A stretch of 64,000 nt of DNA from Chelativorans sp. (GCF_031180965.1 NZ_JAPSLH010000018.1:1-64000); one strand, 5' to 3'. Shown: positions 48,375 through 58,115, numbered from the stretch's first letter. Made by a program: numbers and translations. Notes: generated by a model from the sequence alone, not told the origin.

Positions 48375-49723
48375 CGGGTTCGCGCATGCCCCACGTCGCG
48401 ATCAGCGAGCGCAGCCGTCTGCAGAGCGCCGACGAGGCGGCGAATCTGGTGCGCGGGAAATGCGAGCCGCTCCCGTCCCCGGAGGACGCGGAAGCGTTCG
48501 GCGCGTTCTTCGATGCGTTCGCCGACGCCCGCGTTGTGCTGCTGGGCGAAGCGACCCATGGGACGTCGGAGTTCTACCGCGCTCGCGCCGCGATCACGCG
48601 ACAGCTGGTCGAGAAGCACGGCTTCAACATCATCGCCGTCGAGGCGGACTGGCCCGATGCGGCCCGCGTGGACCGCTACGTCCGGCACCGCCCAGCGGGG
48701 CGCTACGACGAGGAGACGTTCGCCCGCTTTCCTACCTGGATGTGGCGCAACCGCCAATTCGAAGATTTCGTGCACTGGCTGCGCGCGTATAATGCCGGCC
48801 GGCCTGCGGAAGACCGGGCGGAGTTCCGCGGCCTCGATGTTTATTCCCTGGATTCCTCCATCGAGGCGGTGATCGCCTATCTCGATCGGGTGGATCCGGA
48901 TGCCGCCAGGACCGCACGCCGGCGCTATGGCTGTCTCACCCCCTGGCAGGACGAGCCGGCCCACTATGGCCGCGCCATGCTGCGCGGCGGCCGCGATACC
49001 TGCGAAGGGGCTGTCGTCGCGCAGCTCGGCGAGCTACTGGCCCGCCGGCTCGACTATGCCGGAGCGGATGGCGAGGACTTCTTCGATGCGGCCCAGAATG
49101 CGCGCATCGTGCGCGCCGCCGAGCACTACTACCGCATCATGTATTACGGCTCGACAGAATCCTGGAATCTGCGCAACCGGCATATGTTCGACACGCTCAA
49201 GGCGCTGCTGGCAAGGCGCGGTCCGGGCGCCAAGGCTGTGGTCTGGGCGCACAACTCCCATATCGGCAATGCAGCGGCCACGGCCATGGGCTGGCAGGGC
49301 GAGTTCAATATCGGCGAACTCTGCCGTACCGCATTCGGCGACGAGGCGGCGCTGATCGGCTTTGGCACCGACCGCGGCACCGTGGCGGCCGCCGACGACT
49401 GGGGCGGCCCGATGCGCATCATGGAGGTCAATCCATCGCGGCCGGATTCGTATGAGCGGGTCTTCCGCCAAGCTGGCATCGCTCGTTCCCTGACGGACCT
49501 GCGCACCTGCCCCGATCTGCGCGACGCGCTAGCCGCGCCGCGGCTGGAGCGCGCCATCGGCGTTATCTACCGGCCGCAGGCGGAGCTACACAGCCACTAT
49601 TTCGAGGCGGTGCTGCCTGAGCAGTTCGATGCTTTCGTCTGGTTCGAAGAAACGCATGCAGTGGCGCCTCTTCCCGCCGAGCGGCCGCACGGCGTTCCGG
49701 AAACCTATCCTTTTGGACTCTAG
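48371..49723 (+). CDS. erythromycin esterase family protein
   Basis: 450 residues from a GTG that overlaps the small upstream gene; an ATG 5 codons in is the alternative. EreA-like: VVLLGEATHGTSEFYRARAAITRQL with catalytic His, VEADWPDAARVDRYV, WMWRNRQFEDFVHWLRAYN, VVWAHNSHIGNAAAT with second His. Most chromosomal members are not shown to inactivate macrolides, so resistance is not implied. It begins the stress/glucan cluster. Confidence 0.9.
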   Translation: MTGSRMPHVAISERSRLQSADEAANLVRGKCEPLPSPEDAEAFGAFFDAFADARVVLLGEATHGTSEFYRARAAITRQLVEKHGFNIIAVEADWPDAARVDRYVRHRPAGRYDEETFARFPTWMWRNRQFEDFVHWLRAYNAGRPAEDRAEFRGLDVYSLDSSIEAVIAYLDRVDPDAARTARRRYGCLTPWQDEPAHYGRAMLRGGRDTCEGAVVAQLGELLARRLDYAGADGEDFFDAAQNARIVRAAEHYYRIMYYGSTESWNLRNRHMFDTLKALLARRGPGAKAVVWAHNSHIGNAAATAMGWQGEFNIGELCRTAFGDEAALIGFGTDRGTVAAADDWGGPMRIMEVNPSRPDSYERVFRQAGIARSLTDLRTCPDLRDALAAPRLERAIGVIYRPQAELHSHYFEAVLPEQFDAFVWFEETHAVAPLPAERPHGVPETYPFGL

Positions 49724-49743
49724 CCGAACCCGGGAGGCCGCAT

Positions 49744-50583
49744 ATGTCGACCCAGATACCCCTCGAACGCAGCGATGAGACTGGCACGGAGACCGCTGGC
49801 GGACTCGTCGAGATCCGGCCCGACCTCGCCTATCGGCGGCTGATGATGGTCAATGTCATATTCTACGGCCTTCCTTCGGCAGGCGCGGGCAATTGGGTCC
49901 TGATCGACGCCGGGGTGACGGGCTCGGCGGGCGCGATCCGCGCGGCCGCTGAGGCGCGGTTCGGCAAGGATGCGCCGCCCTCGGCGATCGTGCTCACGCA
50001 TGGCCATTTCGACCATGTTGGTGTGCTGGAGACGCTTGCGGAGGATTGGGACGTCCCGGTCTACGCGCATCCGCTGGAGCATCCCTATCTTGATGGCAGC
50101 CGCTCCTACCCGCCTGCCGATCCGTCCGTCGGCGGCGGCCTGATGGCGCTTCTGTCGCCGCTCTTTCCGACGAGCCCAGTTGATGTGGGCTCCCGCCTGC
50201 GGGCGCTGCCCGATGATGGAACCATCCCGGTGATGCCCGGCTGGTGTTGGATCCATACGCCCGGCCATACGCCTGGACATGTTTCTCTCTGGCGCGAGGA
50301 GGACCGCACCGTCATCGCCGGCGACGCCGTCATCACGACCGGGCAGGAGTCGGCCTATGACGTCGTCATCCAGTCGCCGCAGATGCACGGGCCGCCGCGC
50401 TACTTCACGCCGGATTGGCAGGATGCCTGGGCCTCCGTGCGCAAGCTCGCTGCCCTCGAGCCGGAACTCGTGATTTCCGGCCATGGCCATGCGATGCAGG
50501 GTGCCGATATGCGGGCAGCGCTTCACGAGCTTGCCGAGCGGTTCGACAAGATCGCCTTTCCCGACCGCATGCAGCCCGGCTGA
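49744..50583 (+). CDS. MBL-fold metallo-hydrolase
   Basis: 279 residues, SD GGGAGG, 20 bp after the esterase-like gene. Metal-binding HGHFDHVG, then TPGHTPGH, GDAV, and HGH in SGHGHAM. Glyoxalase-II/lactamase superfamily, cytoplasmic; substrate unknown. Likely the second gene of an operon with its neighbours. Confidence 0.92.
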   Translation: MSTQIPLERSDETGTETAGGLVEIRPDLAYRRLMMVNVIFYGLPSAGAGNWVLIDAGVTGSAGAIRAAAEARFGKDAPPSAIVLTHGHFDHVGVLETLAEDWDVPVYAHPLEHPYLDGSRSYPPADPSVGGGLMALLSPLFPTSPVDVGSRLRALPDDGTIPVMPGWCWIHTPGHTPGHVSLWREEDRTVIAGDAVITTGQESAYDVVIQSPQMHGPPRYFTPDWQDAWASVRKLAALEPELVISGHGHAMQGADMRAALHELAERFDKIAFPDRMQPG

Positions 50584-50610
50584 GATTGTCCTTTTTGAGA
50601 GGTGTTCGAG

Positions 50611-51285
50611 GTGTTCGGCGGACAAACCGAATTCTTGAACCGCCGCGAGGCGGGGCAGCGGCTTGCCGCGGAGCTGGCGCATCTCAAAGAGGAGCAGCCG
50701 GTGGTGCTTGCCTTGCCGCGCGGCGGCGTTCCGGTCGGCTTCGAGGTGGCGAAGGCGCTCTCCGCCCCGCTTGATCTCCTCATGGTGCGCAAGCTCGGCG
50801 CTCCCGGCCATTCGGAGCTCGGCATTGGCGCCGTGGTCGACGGCAGCGATCCTCAACTCGTCCTCAACGACGAGGCAATGGAGATCATAAGGCCGAGTTC
50901 GGACTATGTGCGCGAGGAGATGGAGAGGCAGCTCGCGGAGATCGACAGGCGCCGCGCCGCCTATTTTGCCGAGCATGACCCCACGCCCGTTTCCGGCCGC
51001 ACGGTTATTCTCGTCGACGACGGGATCGCCACCGGCGGCACGGTCCGCGTCGCGCTGAAGGCGCTTCGCCGGTCGAACGCGGCCCGCATCGTGCTGGCCG
51101 TCCCGGTCGCTCCGCGCGATACGCTGGACGCTCTGCATGACGACGCCGACGAGGTGGTCTGCCTCGCAACGCCGCCCAATTTCCGCGCCGTCGGTCTGCA
51201 CTACGAGAACTTCAGCCAGACCAGCGATGCCGAGGTGATCGCCTGTCTAAAGGCAGCGCGCGAATGGCTTTCGTCCAGCGACTGA
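50611..51285 (+). CDS. phosphoribosyltransferase family protein
   Basis: About 224 residues; a GTG at 50611 has GAGAGG 8-10 nt upstream, another in-frame GTG lies at 50602. PRPP loop VILVDDGIATGGTV and N-terminal LALPRGGVPVGFEVAKAL, the 'predicted phosphoribosyltransferase' family often found in stress islands with sugar genes. Reaction unknown. Followed by an 8-bp hairpin. Confidence 0.9.
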   Translation: MFGGQTEFLNRREAGQRLAAELAHLKEEQPVVLALPRGGVPVGFEVAKALSAPLDLLMVRKLGAPGHSELGIGAVVDGSDPQLVLNDEAMEIIRPSSDYVREEMERQLAEIDRRRAAYFAEHDPTPVSGRTVILVDDGIATGGTVRVALKALRRSNAARIVLAVPVAPRDTLDALHDDADEVVCLATPPNFRAVGLHYENFSQTSDAEVIACLKAAREWLSSSD

Positions 51286-51312
51286 CACGTTTCGCGACCA
51301 GTCGGCGAGATC

Positions 51313-51340
51313 CTTTGCTACCGCGCAACGGCTAGCAAAG
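51313..51340 (+). terminator. hairpin after the phosphoribosyltransferase gene
   Basis: Perfect arms CTTTGCTA (51313-51320) and TAGCAAAG (51333-51340), 12-nt loop, no T-run. Terminator or operator. The 254-bp gap also contains a run of ten G (51357-51366). Confidence 0.4.
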
Positions 51341-51539
51341 ATCATGAGCGGGGCGCGGGGGGGGGGCGGCAGAGGCAACCCGTCCGTTCGCGCCCATCGC
51401 GGGGTACGGTGGGAACAATCAGGTCACCTCTTTTAAGCGCGTTTTCAAATACTAAATCACCTTCGGCCACTCCGCCGGGGAGTGTTGCCGTCCCCTTTGG
51501 CTCCAAGTGATGCTTGCTCAACTTTGAGGAGTATTGCCT

Positions 51540-52625
51540 ATGAAGATCGCCCAGATCGCTCCGCTAGCCGAAAGCGTTCCGCCGCGTCTTTACGGCGGCA
51601 CCGAGCGCATCGTTTCGTTTCTTACCGAAGAACTCGTGCGCCGCGGCCACGAGGTCACCCTTTTTGCCTCCGGAGATTCGCTGACCTCGGCGGAGCTTGT
51701 CTCCTGCTGCAACCGCGCCCTGCGGCTCAATCCGGAGGTGCGCGATCCGATACCCCATCACCTGATCATGCTGGAAAAGGTCCGCCTGCGGGCTGACGAG
51801 TTCGACGTACTGCACTTCCATATCGATCTTCTGCATTTCCCCCTCATCAGGCCGATCGCCCATCGGACGGTCACGACACTGCACGGCCGCCTCGACCTGC
51901 CGGACCTGCAGCCTTTCTATCAGACCTTCCCGGAGATCCCGGTCGTTTCAATCTCGGATCACCAGCGCCAGCCGCTGCCTATGGCCAACTGGATCGACAC
52001 GGTCTATCACGGCCTGCCGCTGGACCTGCTCCCCTTCAGCCCGAAGGCTGACGGCGGGTATCTGGCTTTCCTCGGCCGCATCTCGCCGGAAAAACGCCCC
52101 GACCGGGCCATCGAGATCGCCGCTCGCGCCGGCATGCCCCTGAAGATCGCCGCGAAGGTTGACAATGCGGATCAAGCCTATTGGCACGGGGTCATAAAGC
52201 CGGTGATCGACCGCCACCCGAATGTCGAATATATCGGCGAGGTGAACGAGCAGGGAAAGGCCGAATTCCTGGGCAGGGCATCCGCCCTTCTGTTCCCCAT
52301 TGACTGGCCGGAGCCTTTCGGTCTCGTGATGATCGAGGCGATGGCCTGCGGCACGCCGGTGATCGCCTTCCCCTGCGGCTCGGTGCCGGAGGTGCTCGAC
52401 CATGGCGTGGCCGGCTTCATCGTCCACTCCCTGGACGAGGCGGTGGCCGCCGTGCCCCAGGCGCTGGCGCTCGACCGCGCCAAGGTGCGCGCCCGCTTCG
52501 AGGAGCGCTTTAGTGTCGAGCGCATGGCCACCGACTATCTACGGTGCTATGAGCGCTTGCTACATCACCGCATGCACATGGTGCCCTTCCCGACCGAGGC
52601 GGTGGGCAGACAGACGGTCGCGTGA
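51540..52625 (+). CDS. GT4 family glycosyltransferase
   Basis: 361 residues from the ATG at 51540 (SD GAGGAG 9 nt away). GT-B fold: PRLYGGTERIVSFLTEELVRRGHEV, mid FLGRISPEKRPDRAIE, and the E-x7-E donor motif EPFGLVMIEAMACGTPVIAF with GSVPEVLDHG. Donor and acceptor unknown; adjacent to a debranching enzyme, so a role in glucan or compatible-solute metabolism is likely. Confidence 0.92.
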   Translation: MKIAQIAPLAESVPPRLYGGTERIVSFLTEELVRRGHEVTLFASGDSLTSAELVSCCNRALRLNPEVRDPIPHHLIMLEKVRLRADEFDVLHFHIDLLHFPLIRPIAHRTVTTLHGRLDLPDLQPFYQTFPEIPVVSISDHQRQPLPMANWIDTVYHGLPLDLLPFSPKADGGYLAFLGRISPEKRPDRAIEIAARAGMPLKIAAKVDNADQAYWHGVIKPVIDRHPNVEYIGEVNEQGKAEFLGRASALLFPIDWPEPFGLVMIEAMACGTPVIAFPCGSVPEVLDHGVAGFIVHSLDEAVAAVPQALALDRAKVRARFEERFSVERMATDYLRCYERLLHHRMHMVPFPTEAVGRQTVA

Positions 52626-52649
52626 TCCTCTCGTCTAAGGAGGTTATCC

Positions 52650-54854
52650 ATGGACGCCCGCACGGACCCCTTCGCGCCGCGCCCCGACGAGTTCGGTACG
52701 GTACGCACGCCGCAATTCTTCATCGCCGCCTCCGCTCCCCTCCAGGAGCGGCGGCCGCGCACGCAGAAGCACGGCGACACCTTCTCAATGTTCGACCACA
52801 ATGGAGACGCGCTCTCGGGGCCCGGCAGCCCCGAGGGCATCTTTCACCGCGACACGCGATACCTGTCGCATTTCTTCCTCACCATCGGAGGCGAGCGCCC
52901 GCTCCTCCTGAGCTCGATGCTGCGCGACGACAACGCGCTGCTCACCTTCGACCTTGCCAATCCGGACCTCTACGAGGACGGGAAACTCACCCTCCAGCAT
53001 GACCTGATCCACATCCGTCGCACGCGCTTCCTGTGGAACGGCGCCTGTTACGAACGCATCAGCGTACGCAACTACGACGAGGCGCCGCGAAAGATCCGCC
53101 TGGAGCTCGCCTTCGCCTCCGATTTTGCCGACCTCTTCGAGGTGCGCGGCGCCCGTCGCAGCCAGCGCGGCGAGATGCACGCGCCCAAGGTGGAGAGCGA
53201 CCGCGTAACCCTCGCCTATACCGGGCTCGACAAGGTCCTGCGCCGCACCATCCTTCGCTTCGACCCGGTTCCGGTCACGCTCACCGGCGCCAATGCGGTT
53301 TTCGAGGTGGAGCTGCAGCCACGCCAGACGCGCCAGCTCTTCGTCGAGATCCTCTGCGGAGCCGAGCCGCAGCAATATACCCCGCGGCGCCTCTTCTTCT
53401 CGAGCCTGCTCGATGCCCGCCGCGCCACGCGTGCCGCCGTCGCCAACGCCGCCTCCGTCGCCACCTCCCACGACGTTTTCAATGAGGCGGTGCGCCGCGC
53501 CGTGGCCGATCTCTACATGCTGATCACCGAGACGGGTGACGGCCCTTATCCTTATGCGGGCATTCCATGGTTCAGCACGGTCTTCGGCCGCGACGCGCTC
53601 ATCACCGCCCTGGAAACTCTCTGGCTCGACCCGGCCATCGCGCGCGGCGTGCTGAAGCATCTGGCAGCCAACCAGGCGACCGAGGAAAACCCCGCCGCCG
53701 ATGCCGAGCCGGGCAAGATCCTGCACGAGGTCCGCTACGGCGAGATGGCGGAGCTGGGGGAGGTGCCCTTCCGCCGCTATTATGGAAGCGTCGACGCCAC
53801 TCCACTCTTCGTCGTTCTTGCCGGCGCTTATCTGGAGCGCACCGGCGATGTCGAGACGCTGAGATCCCTCTGGCGGAGCATCGAGGCCGCGCTCGCCTGG
53901 ATCAGCGATTACGGCGACCGCGACGGCGACGGCTTCGTCGAATATGGCCGACGCACGCTGGAAGGGCTCGCCAACCAGGGCTGGAAGGACAGTTATGACG
54001 CTGTCTTCCACGCGGACGGCAGTCTCGCCATCGGGCCGATCGCCCTTTGCGAGGTGCAAGCCTATGTCTACGGCGCCTGGAAGGCCGCCGCAGGGATCGC
54101 CCACGCCATGGGCCTGCGAGGGCCGTCTCTCGACTACGAGGCGAAGGCCGAGGAGCTCCGCGCCCGCTTCGACCGCGCCTTCTTCGACGAGGAGCTCGGC
54201 ACCTATGTGCTCGCGCTGGACGGGGAGAAAAAACCTTGCCGCGTGCGCGCTTCCAATGCCGGCCACACGCTATTCACCGGCATCGCCTATCCCCACCGCG
54301 CCCCCCGCGTCGTATCCGCGCTTATGGACCGCGCTTCCTTCTCCGGCTGGGGCATCCGCACGGTGGCTACGACAGAGGCGCGCTACAATCCCATGAGCTA
54401 TCACAACGGCTCGGTCTGGCCGCACGACAACGCGCTGATCGCCGCCGGTTTGGCCCGCTACGGCTTCCGCGCGGAGGCCGCACGTGTCTTCGAGGGCCTG
54501 TTCATGGCCTCGACCTATATCGACCTCCGCCGCCTGCCGGAGCTTTTCTGCGGCTTCCCGCGCCAGAGGAGCCGCGGCCCCACCTTCTATCCCGTGGCTT
54601 GCGCGCCGCAGGCCTGGGCGGCGGTAGCGCCGCTGTCGATGCTCCAGTCCTGCCTTGGGATGGGCTTTGACCCGTCCTCCGGCACACTGGTCTTCCACCA
54701 GCCCATGCTGCCGGAGTTCCTGGACGAGGTGACGCTGCGGGGCATCCGCCTTCCGCAGGGCCGGCTGGACGTGTTCCTGCGCCGCGTCGAATCCGAGGTG
54801 GTGGTCCAGGTGCTGGACCGCGAGGGCGACACGCGAGTGACGACCACCTATTGA
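52650..54854 (+). CDS. amylo-alpha-1,6-glucosidase (glycogen debranching-like)
   Basis: 734 residues with a perfect SD (TAAGGAGG). N-terminal GDE_N_bis domain (about 20-220; GSPEGIFHRDTRYLSHFFL) and the C-terminal (alpha/alpha)6 GDE_C domain: YAGIPWFSTVFGRDALITALETLWLD with catalytic Asp, WKDSYDAVFH, NPMSYHNGSVWPHDNALIAAG. Family members trim alpha-1,6-linked glucose; this group is common in stress clusters. Ends the operon before a strong terminator. Confidence 0.93.
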   Translation: MDARTDPFAPRPDEFGTVRTPQFFIAASAPLQERRPRTQKHGDTFSMFDHNGDALSGPGSPEGIFHRDTRYLSHFFLTIGGERPLLLSSMLRDDNALLTFDLANPDLYEDGKLTLQHDLIHIRRTRFLWNGACYERISVRNYDEAPRKIRLELAFASDFADLFEVRGARRSQRGEMHAPKVESDRVTLAYTGLDKVLRRTILRFDPVPVTLTGANAVFEVELQPRQTRQLFVEILCGAEPQQYTPRRLFFSSLLDARRATRAAVANAASVATSHDVFNEAVRRAVADLYMLITETGDGPYPYAGIPWFSTVFGRDALITALETLWLDPAIARGVLKHLAANQATEENPAADAEPGKILHEVRYGEMAELGEVPFRRYYGSVDATPLFVVLAGAYLERTGDVETLRSLWRSIEAALAWISDYGDRDGDGFVEYGRRTLEGLANQGWKDSYDAVFHADGSLAIGPIALCEVQAYVYGAWKAAAGIAHAMGLRGPSLDYEAKAEELRARFDRAFFDEELGTYVLALDGEKKPCRVRASNAGHTLFTGIAYPHRAPRVVSALMDRASFSGWGIRTVATTEARYNPMSYHNGSVWPHDNALIAAGLARYGFRAEAARVFEGLFMASTYIDLRRLPELFCGFPRQRSRGPTFYPVACAPQAWAAVAPLSMLQSCLGMGFDPSSGTLVFHQPMLPEFLDEVTLRGIRLPQGRLDVFLRRVESEVVVQVLDREGDTRVTTTY

Positions 54855-54864
54855 GCGCCGGCGG

Positions 54865-54904
54865 GGCCGCCACCCTCCCACTCCAGGGAGGGTGGCGGCC
54901 TTTA
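54865..54904 (+). terminator. terminator after the debranching-enzyme gene
   Basis: 15-bp perfect stem GGCCGCCACCCTCCC/GGGAGGGTGGCGGCC, loop ACTCCA, then TTT. Confidence 0.85.
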
Positions 54905-54930
54905 GCCGTGCCCCTGAGGATACAGCGCCG

Positions 54931-55284
54931 TCACACGCCTAGGAACGGCTGGAACCCGCCGAAGATCATACGCTTGCCGTCAAAGGGCATGTTGTCCCAG
55001 TCCGGCTTCATGCGCGGATCGGCCATCACCTTCTTGTTCACCTCGTCGCGGTGCTCGCGCGAGCGGTAGACAATCCAGGAGAACACCACCACCTCGTCCT
55101 CCTTGGCCTGCACGGCGCGGGGGAAGGAGGTGACTTCGCCATAAGGCGTGTCGTCGCCAATGCACTCCACATAGTCGAGCGCGCCGTGCTCGCGCCAGAC
55201 CTGCTGGCCCAGCCGCGCCTGCTCCTTGTATTGCTCGATTTTGTCCTTCGGCACCGGAATGAGGAAGCCGTCAACATACGCCAT
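54931..55284 (-). CDS. DUF1428 family protein
   Basis: 117 residues from the ATG at 55284 (SD GGAGGA). YVDGFLIPVPKDKIEQYKEQARLG, DDTPYGEVTSFPRAV, VVVFSWIVYRSREHRDEVNKKVMADPR and MPFDGKRMIFGGF are the DUF1428 pattern (YbaA type, ferredoxin-like fold). Function unknown. It converges on the debranching gene. Confidence 0.93.
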   Translation of the reverse strand: MAYVDGFLIPVPKDKIEQYKEQARLGQQVWREHGALDYVECIGDDTPYGEVTSFPRAVQAKEDEVVVFSWIVYRSREHRDEVNKKVMADPRMKPDWDNMPFDGKRMIFGGFQPFLGV

Positions 55285-55482
55285 GGAAAATCCTCCGTTG
55301 CTTGGGTTGGCGACCATAGGACGAATGAGGCAGCGCGAAACCGACAGCCGCCCCCAGTCGGTTTTCATCATTCTGGCGCGCAATTGAAGGCACACATGAC
55401 CGGCTACGCAGCCCCGCCATGCCTGACTTCGCCATGCAGCTTTGGCTGTGGTGGCTGTACCGGAATTCTTGGGCGCTCGATC

Positions 55483-57138
55483 CTAACTGTCCAAGACTGC
55501 TCTGACCTTGGCCGCGAGTTGCTCCAGCGAGGCTGGCTTCTGCAACAGGTTCACCGCGGGATCGAGGACGCCATTGTGGACGACCGCGTTGCGGGTGTAG
55601 CCGGTGGTGAAAAGGACTTTGAGGTTGGGGCGGCGCTTCAGCGCCTCCTCGGCCAAGCGGCGACCGTTCATTTCCGGCATGACAACGTCTGTAAAGAGGA
55701 GGCTGATATCCGGGTGGGCAGCGAGCGCTTCCAGCGCCTCTGTCCCATCATGTGCTTCGATGACGCCATAACCCAGGTCGCGCAGCATTTGCGCGGTGAG
55801 CGAGAGGACCTGCTGGTCGTCTTCCACCAGAAGCACGACTTCGCGGCCGGAGGGGAGCGCAAGATCCTGCCCTACCTTGCGCTTCGGTGCCTTGGCAGCG
55901 GCGCCATAAAAGCGCGGCAGGTAGATCTTAATGGTCGTGCCGTGGCCCACTTCTGAATAGATGTTGATATGGCCGCTCGACTGTTTGACGAAGCCGAAAA
56001 CCTGGCTGAGCCCCAGCCCCGTACCCTTGCCGGGGCCTTTCGTGGTGAAGAAGGGGTCGAAGGCCTTGGCCATCACCTCCGGCGTCATTCCCGTCCCGGT
56101 ATCCGTGACCGCTATCATGACATATTGGCCGGGCTTGATGGCGTGCTCCGCGGCGTATGCCTCGTCGAGGTGGCAATTGGCGGTCTCGATGGTGAGACGG
56201 CCACCCTCGGGCATGGCGTCGCGCGCGTTGACGGCCAAGTTTACCACGGCGTTTTCGAGCAGGTTCTTGTCGGCAAAGACTTGCCAGAGTCCGCCGGCGA
56301 GCACAGTCTCGATCTGCACGGTTTCGCCCAGGGTGCGACGCAGAAGCTCCGACATCTCGGCCACCATCTGGTTGGCATTGAGCGGTTGCGGAGCGAGAGT
56401 CTGCTGGCGCGAAAAGGCGAGGAGGCGCTGCGTAAGGCTGGCGGCGCGGTTGGCGCCGTCCCGCGCGGCAGCGATGTAGCGGGAGATGTCCTCACCTTTG
56501 GCGAGACGCCGTTCGAGAAGGTTGAGGGACGAGAGGATCACGGCCAGCATATTGTTGAAGTCATGCGCTATCCCGCCCGTGAGCTGGCCCACCGCCTCCA
56601 TCTTCTGCGCCTGGCGTAGGGCGCCCTCGCTCTTGAGACGAGCTTCGACGGCCTCCGCGATGCGCTCCTCCAGCGTGCGGTTGAGCTCCATCAGCTCGGC
56701 GTTTGCCTTCTCCGCGGCGCGGCGCGCTTCCAGCAACTCGCGCTCGTAGCGGCGGCGGTCCGATGCATTGAAGACGGTAATGCGGACAAAGCGCAGATTT
56801 CCCGCTTCGTCGCGGCGCTCGACTACATTGACGAGCACGGGGAGGGGCGAGCCGTCGGCGCGCACAAGGTCGAGCGCCACCTCGTTAAAGAAGCCCTGCA
56901 TCCGCATCAATGGAGCGAAGTGGGTCTCGTAATATATTTTCCCGGCGATGTTCAGAAAGTCCTGGAAGCGGCGGCCGACGAGCTCGGCCTTCCCACGGCC
57001 GAGCCAGTTGCAGAAAGTAGAGTTGGCCTTGCTGATCCGCCCGTCTGCGCCCGCGGACACATAACCGCAGGGAGCATTCTCGAACAGGTCCTCCAGGTCA
57101 TCGAGCTCCTGGGCCATGGGCTCCGAAAGCGCGCTCAA
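55483..57138 (-). CDS. PAS histidine kinase with C-terminal receiver (RsbQ partner)
   Basis: 551 residues, cytoplasmic, no TM. PAS near 15-130 (FENAPCGYVSAGADGRISKANSTFCNW), a helical linker (130-180), HisKA H-box GGIAHDFNNMLAV with His192, HATPase_c (DTGTGMT, GTGLGLSQVFGFVKQ), and a receiver near 425-550 (LLVEDDQQVLS, LLFTDVVMPEMNGR). The start overlaps the RsbQ-like gene by 4 nt (ATGA). RsbP of Bacillus is a PAS phosphatase served by RsbQ; here the output is a kinase. The PAS ligand is unknown. Confidence 0.92.
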   Translation of the reverse strand: MSALSEPMAQELDDLEDLFENAPCGYVSAGADGRISKANSTFCNWLGRGKAELVGRRFQDFLNIAGKIYYETHFAPLMRMQGFFNEVALDLVRADGSPLPVLVNVVERRDEAGNLRFVRITVFNASDRRRYERELLEARRAAEKANAELMELNRTLEERIAEAVEARLKSEGALRQAQKMEAVGQLTGGIAHDFNNMLAVILSSLNLLERRLAKGEDISRYIAAARDGANRAASLTQRLLAFSRQQTLAPQPLNANQMVAEMSELLRRTLGETVQIETVLAGGLWQVFADKNLLENAVVNLAVNARDAMPEGGRLTIETANCHLDEAYAAEHAIKPGQYVMIAVTDTGTGMTPEVMAKAFDPFFTTKGPGKGTGLGLSQVFGFVKQSSGHINIYSEVGHGTTIKIYLPRFYGAAAKAPKRKVGQDLALPSGREVVLLVEDDQQVLSLTAQMLRDLGYGVIEAHDGTEALEALAAHPDISLLFTDVVMPEMNGRRLAEEALKRRPNLKVLFTTGYTRNAVVHNGVLDPAVNLLQKPASLEQLAAKVRAVLDS

Positions 57139-57938
57139 CCAGGCCTGCCTTCGAGGAAGGCCTTCATGGCGGCAACAGTCTCCTCGGGGGCGCTGAGGTT
57201 CGGGCAGTGGCCGGTCGCCTGGAGGAGGACGAATTCACCGTTGGGCAGCTGCCTGCTGACGTATTCACCCACGCTTTGCGGGGCAATCACGTCTTCCGAG
57301 CACTGCAGAACGAGGCAGCGCGCCTTGACCGCGGGGAGATCCGCGCGGTTGTCCGAAAGAAAGGTGACGCGTGCGAACTTCTTGGCGATTTCCGGATCCG
57401 TCATGCAGAAGGAGTTGGTCAGCTCCTCGCCCAGCTCCGGCCGGTCGGGATTGCCCATGATCACCGGGGCCATGGCCTGTGACCAGCCCATATGGTTGGC
57501 ATCGAGGAAATCCAGAAGTTCGTGGATCTGCGCCTCACTGAAACCGCCGGTATATTCCCGATCATCGATGTAGCGGGGGGATGGGCCGATCATGACGAGT
57601 TCGTCGAAGAGGTCAGGCTCCTTGCGTGAGGCAATGGCACCAATCATCGCGCTGACCGAGTGGCCCACGAAGACCCCGTGGGTGAGATCGAGGGCGCGGC
57701 AGATCTCGATGACGTCGTCGGCATAGCCTTCGAGGGAGGAATATTTCTGCGGATCGTACGCGGAAAGCTGGGACCCCCCGCATCCCACATGATCGAAGAG
57801 CACGATGCGGTAGTCCCTCTCAAAGGCGGGAGTGACGAACCGCCACATATTCTGGTCGCAACCGAAGCCATGGGCGAAAACCATCGGTTTTGCCCCCGAG
57901 CCAATAACTTTTACATTGTTTCGCCGCAGCGTCGTCAA
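57135..57938 (-). CDS. RsbQ/KAI2-type alpha/beta hydrolase
   Basis: 267 residues from a TTG at 57938 with AGGGG nearby; another TTG at 58022 is open but lacks an SD. RsbQ length is 269. Matches: NNVKVIGSGAKPMVFAHGFGCDQNMW, DHVGCGGSQLSAYDPQKY, nucleophile Ser94 in VFVGHSVSAMIG, MIGPSPRYIDD, Asp in CSEDVIAP, His in TGHCPNLS. Bacterial RsbQ is a signal-hydrolysing activator of RsbP; plant KAI2/D14 are related receptors. The coupled PAS kinase is therefore its probable target. Confidence 0.9.
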   Translation of the reverse strand: MTTLRRNNVKVIGSGAKPMVFAHGFGCDQNMWRFVTPAFERDYRIVLFDHVGCGGSQLSAYDPQKYSSLEGYADDVIEICRALDLTHGVFVGHSVSAMIGAIASRKEPDLFDELVMIGPSPRYIDDREYTGGFSEAQIHELLDFLDANHMGWSQAMAPVIMGNPDRPELGEELTNSFCMTDPEIAKKFARVTFLSDNRADLPAVKARCLVLQCSEDVIAPQSVGEYVSRQLPNGEFVLLQATGHCPNLSAPEETVAAMKAFLEGRPG

Positions 57939-58115
57939 GAAGGTCCCCTCAGCGCATAATCGGAGACGCCCGGCGCACAAAGCCCGAGGTGATCTCGTTT
58001 GGTCGATGGAAAGTAGGGCCAAATCGGCCCCAGTTCAATCAAACTTCCTCTGCGTGCTCGTAACATCCGCCGCCCTGCCTGATCTGGTAGAACGCCACCA
58101 GGACCGCGGGGCTCC

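Noticed and set aside
51400-51470. EcfG promoter before the glycosyltransferase
   Set aside because: A GGAAC box is present, but the nearest CGTT is 23 nt away rather than 16-17.
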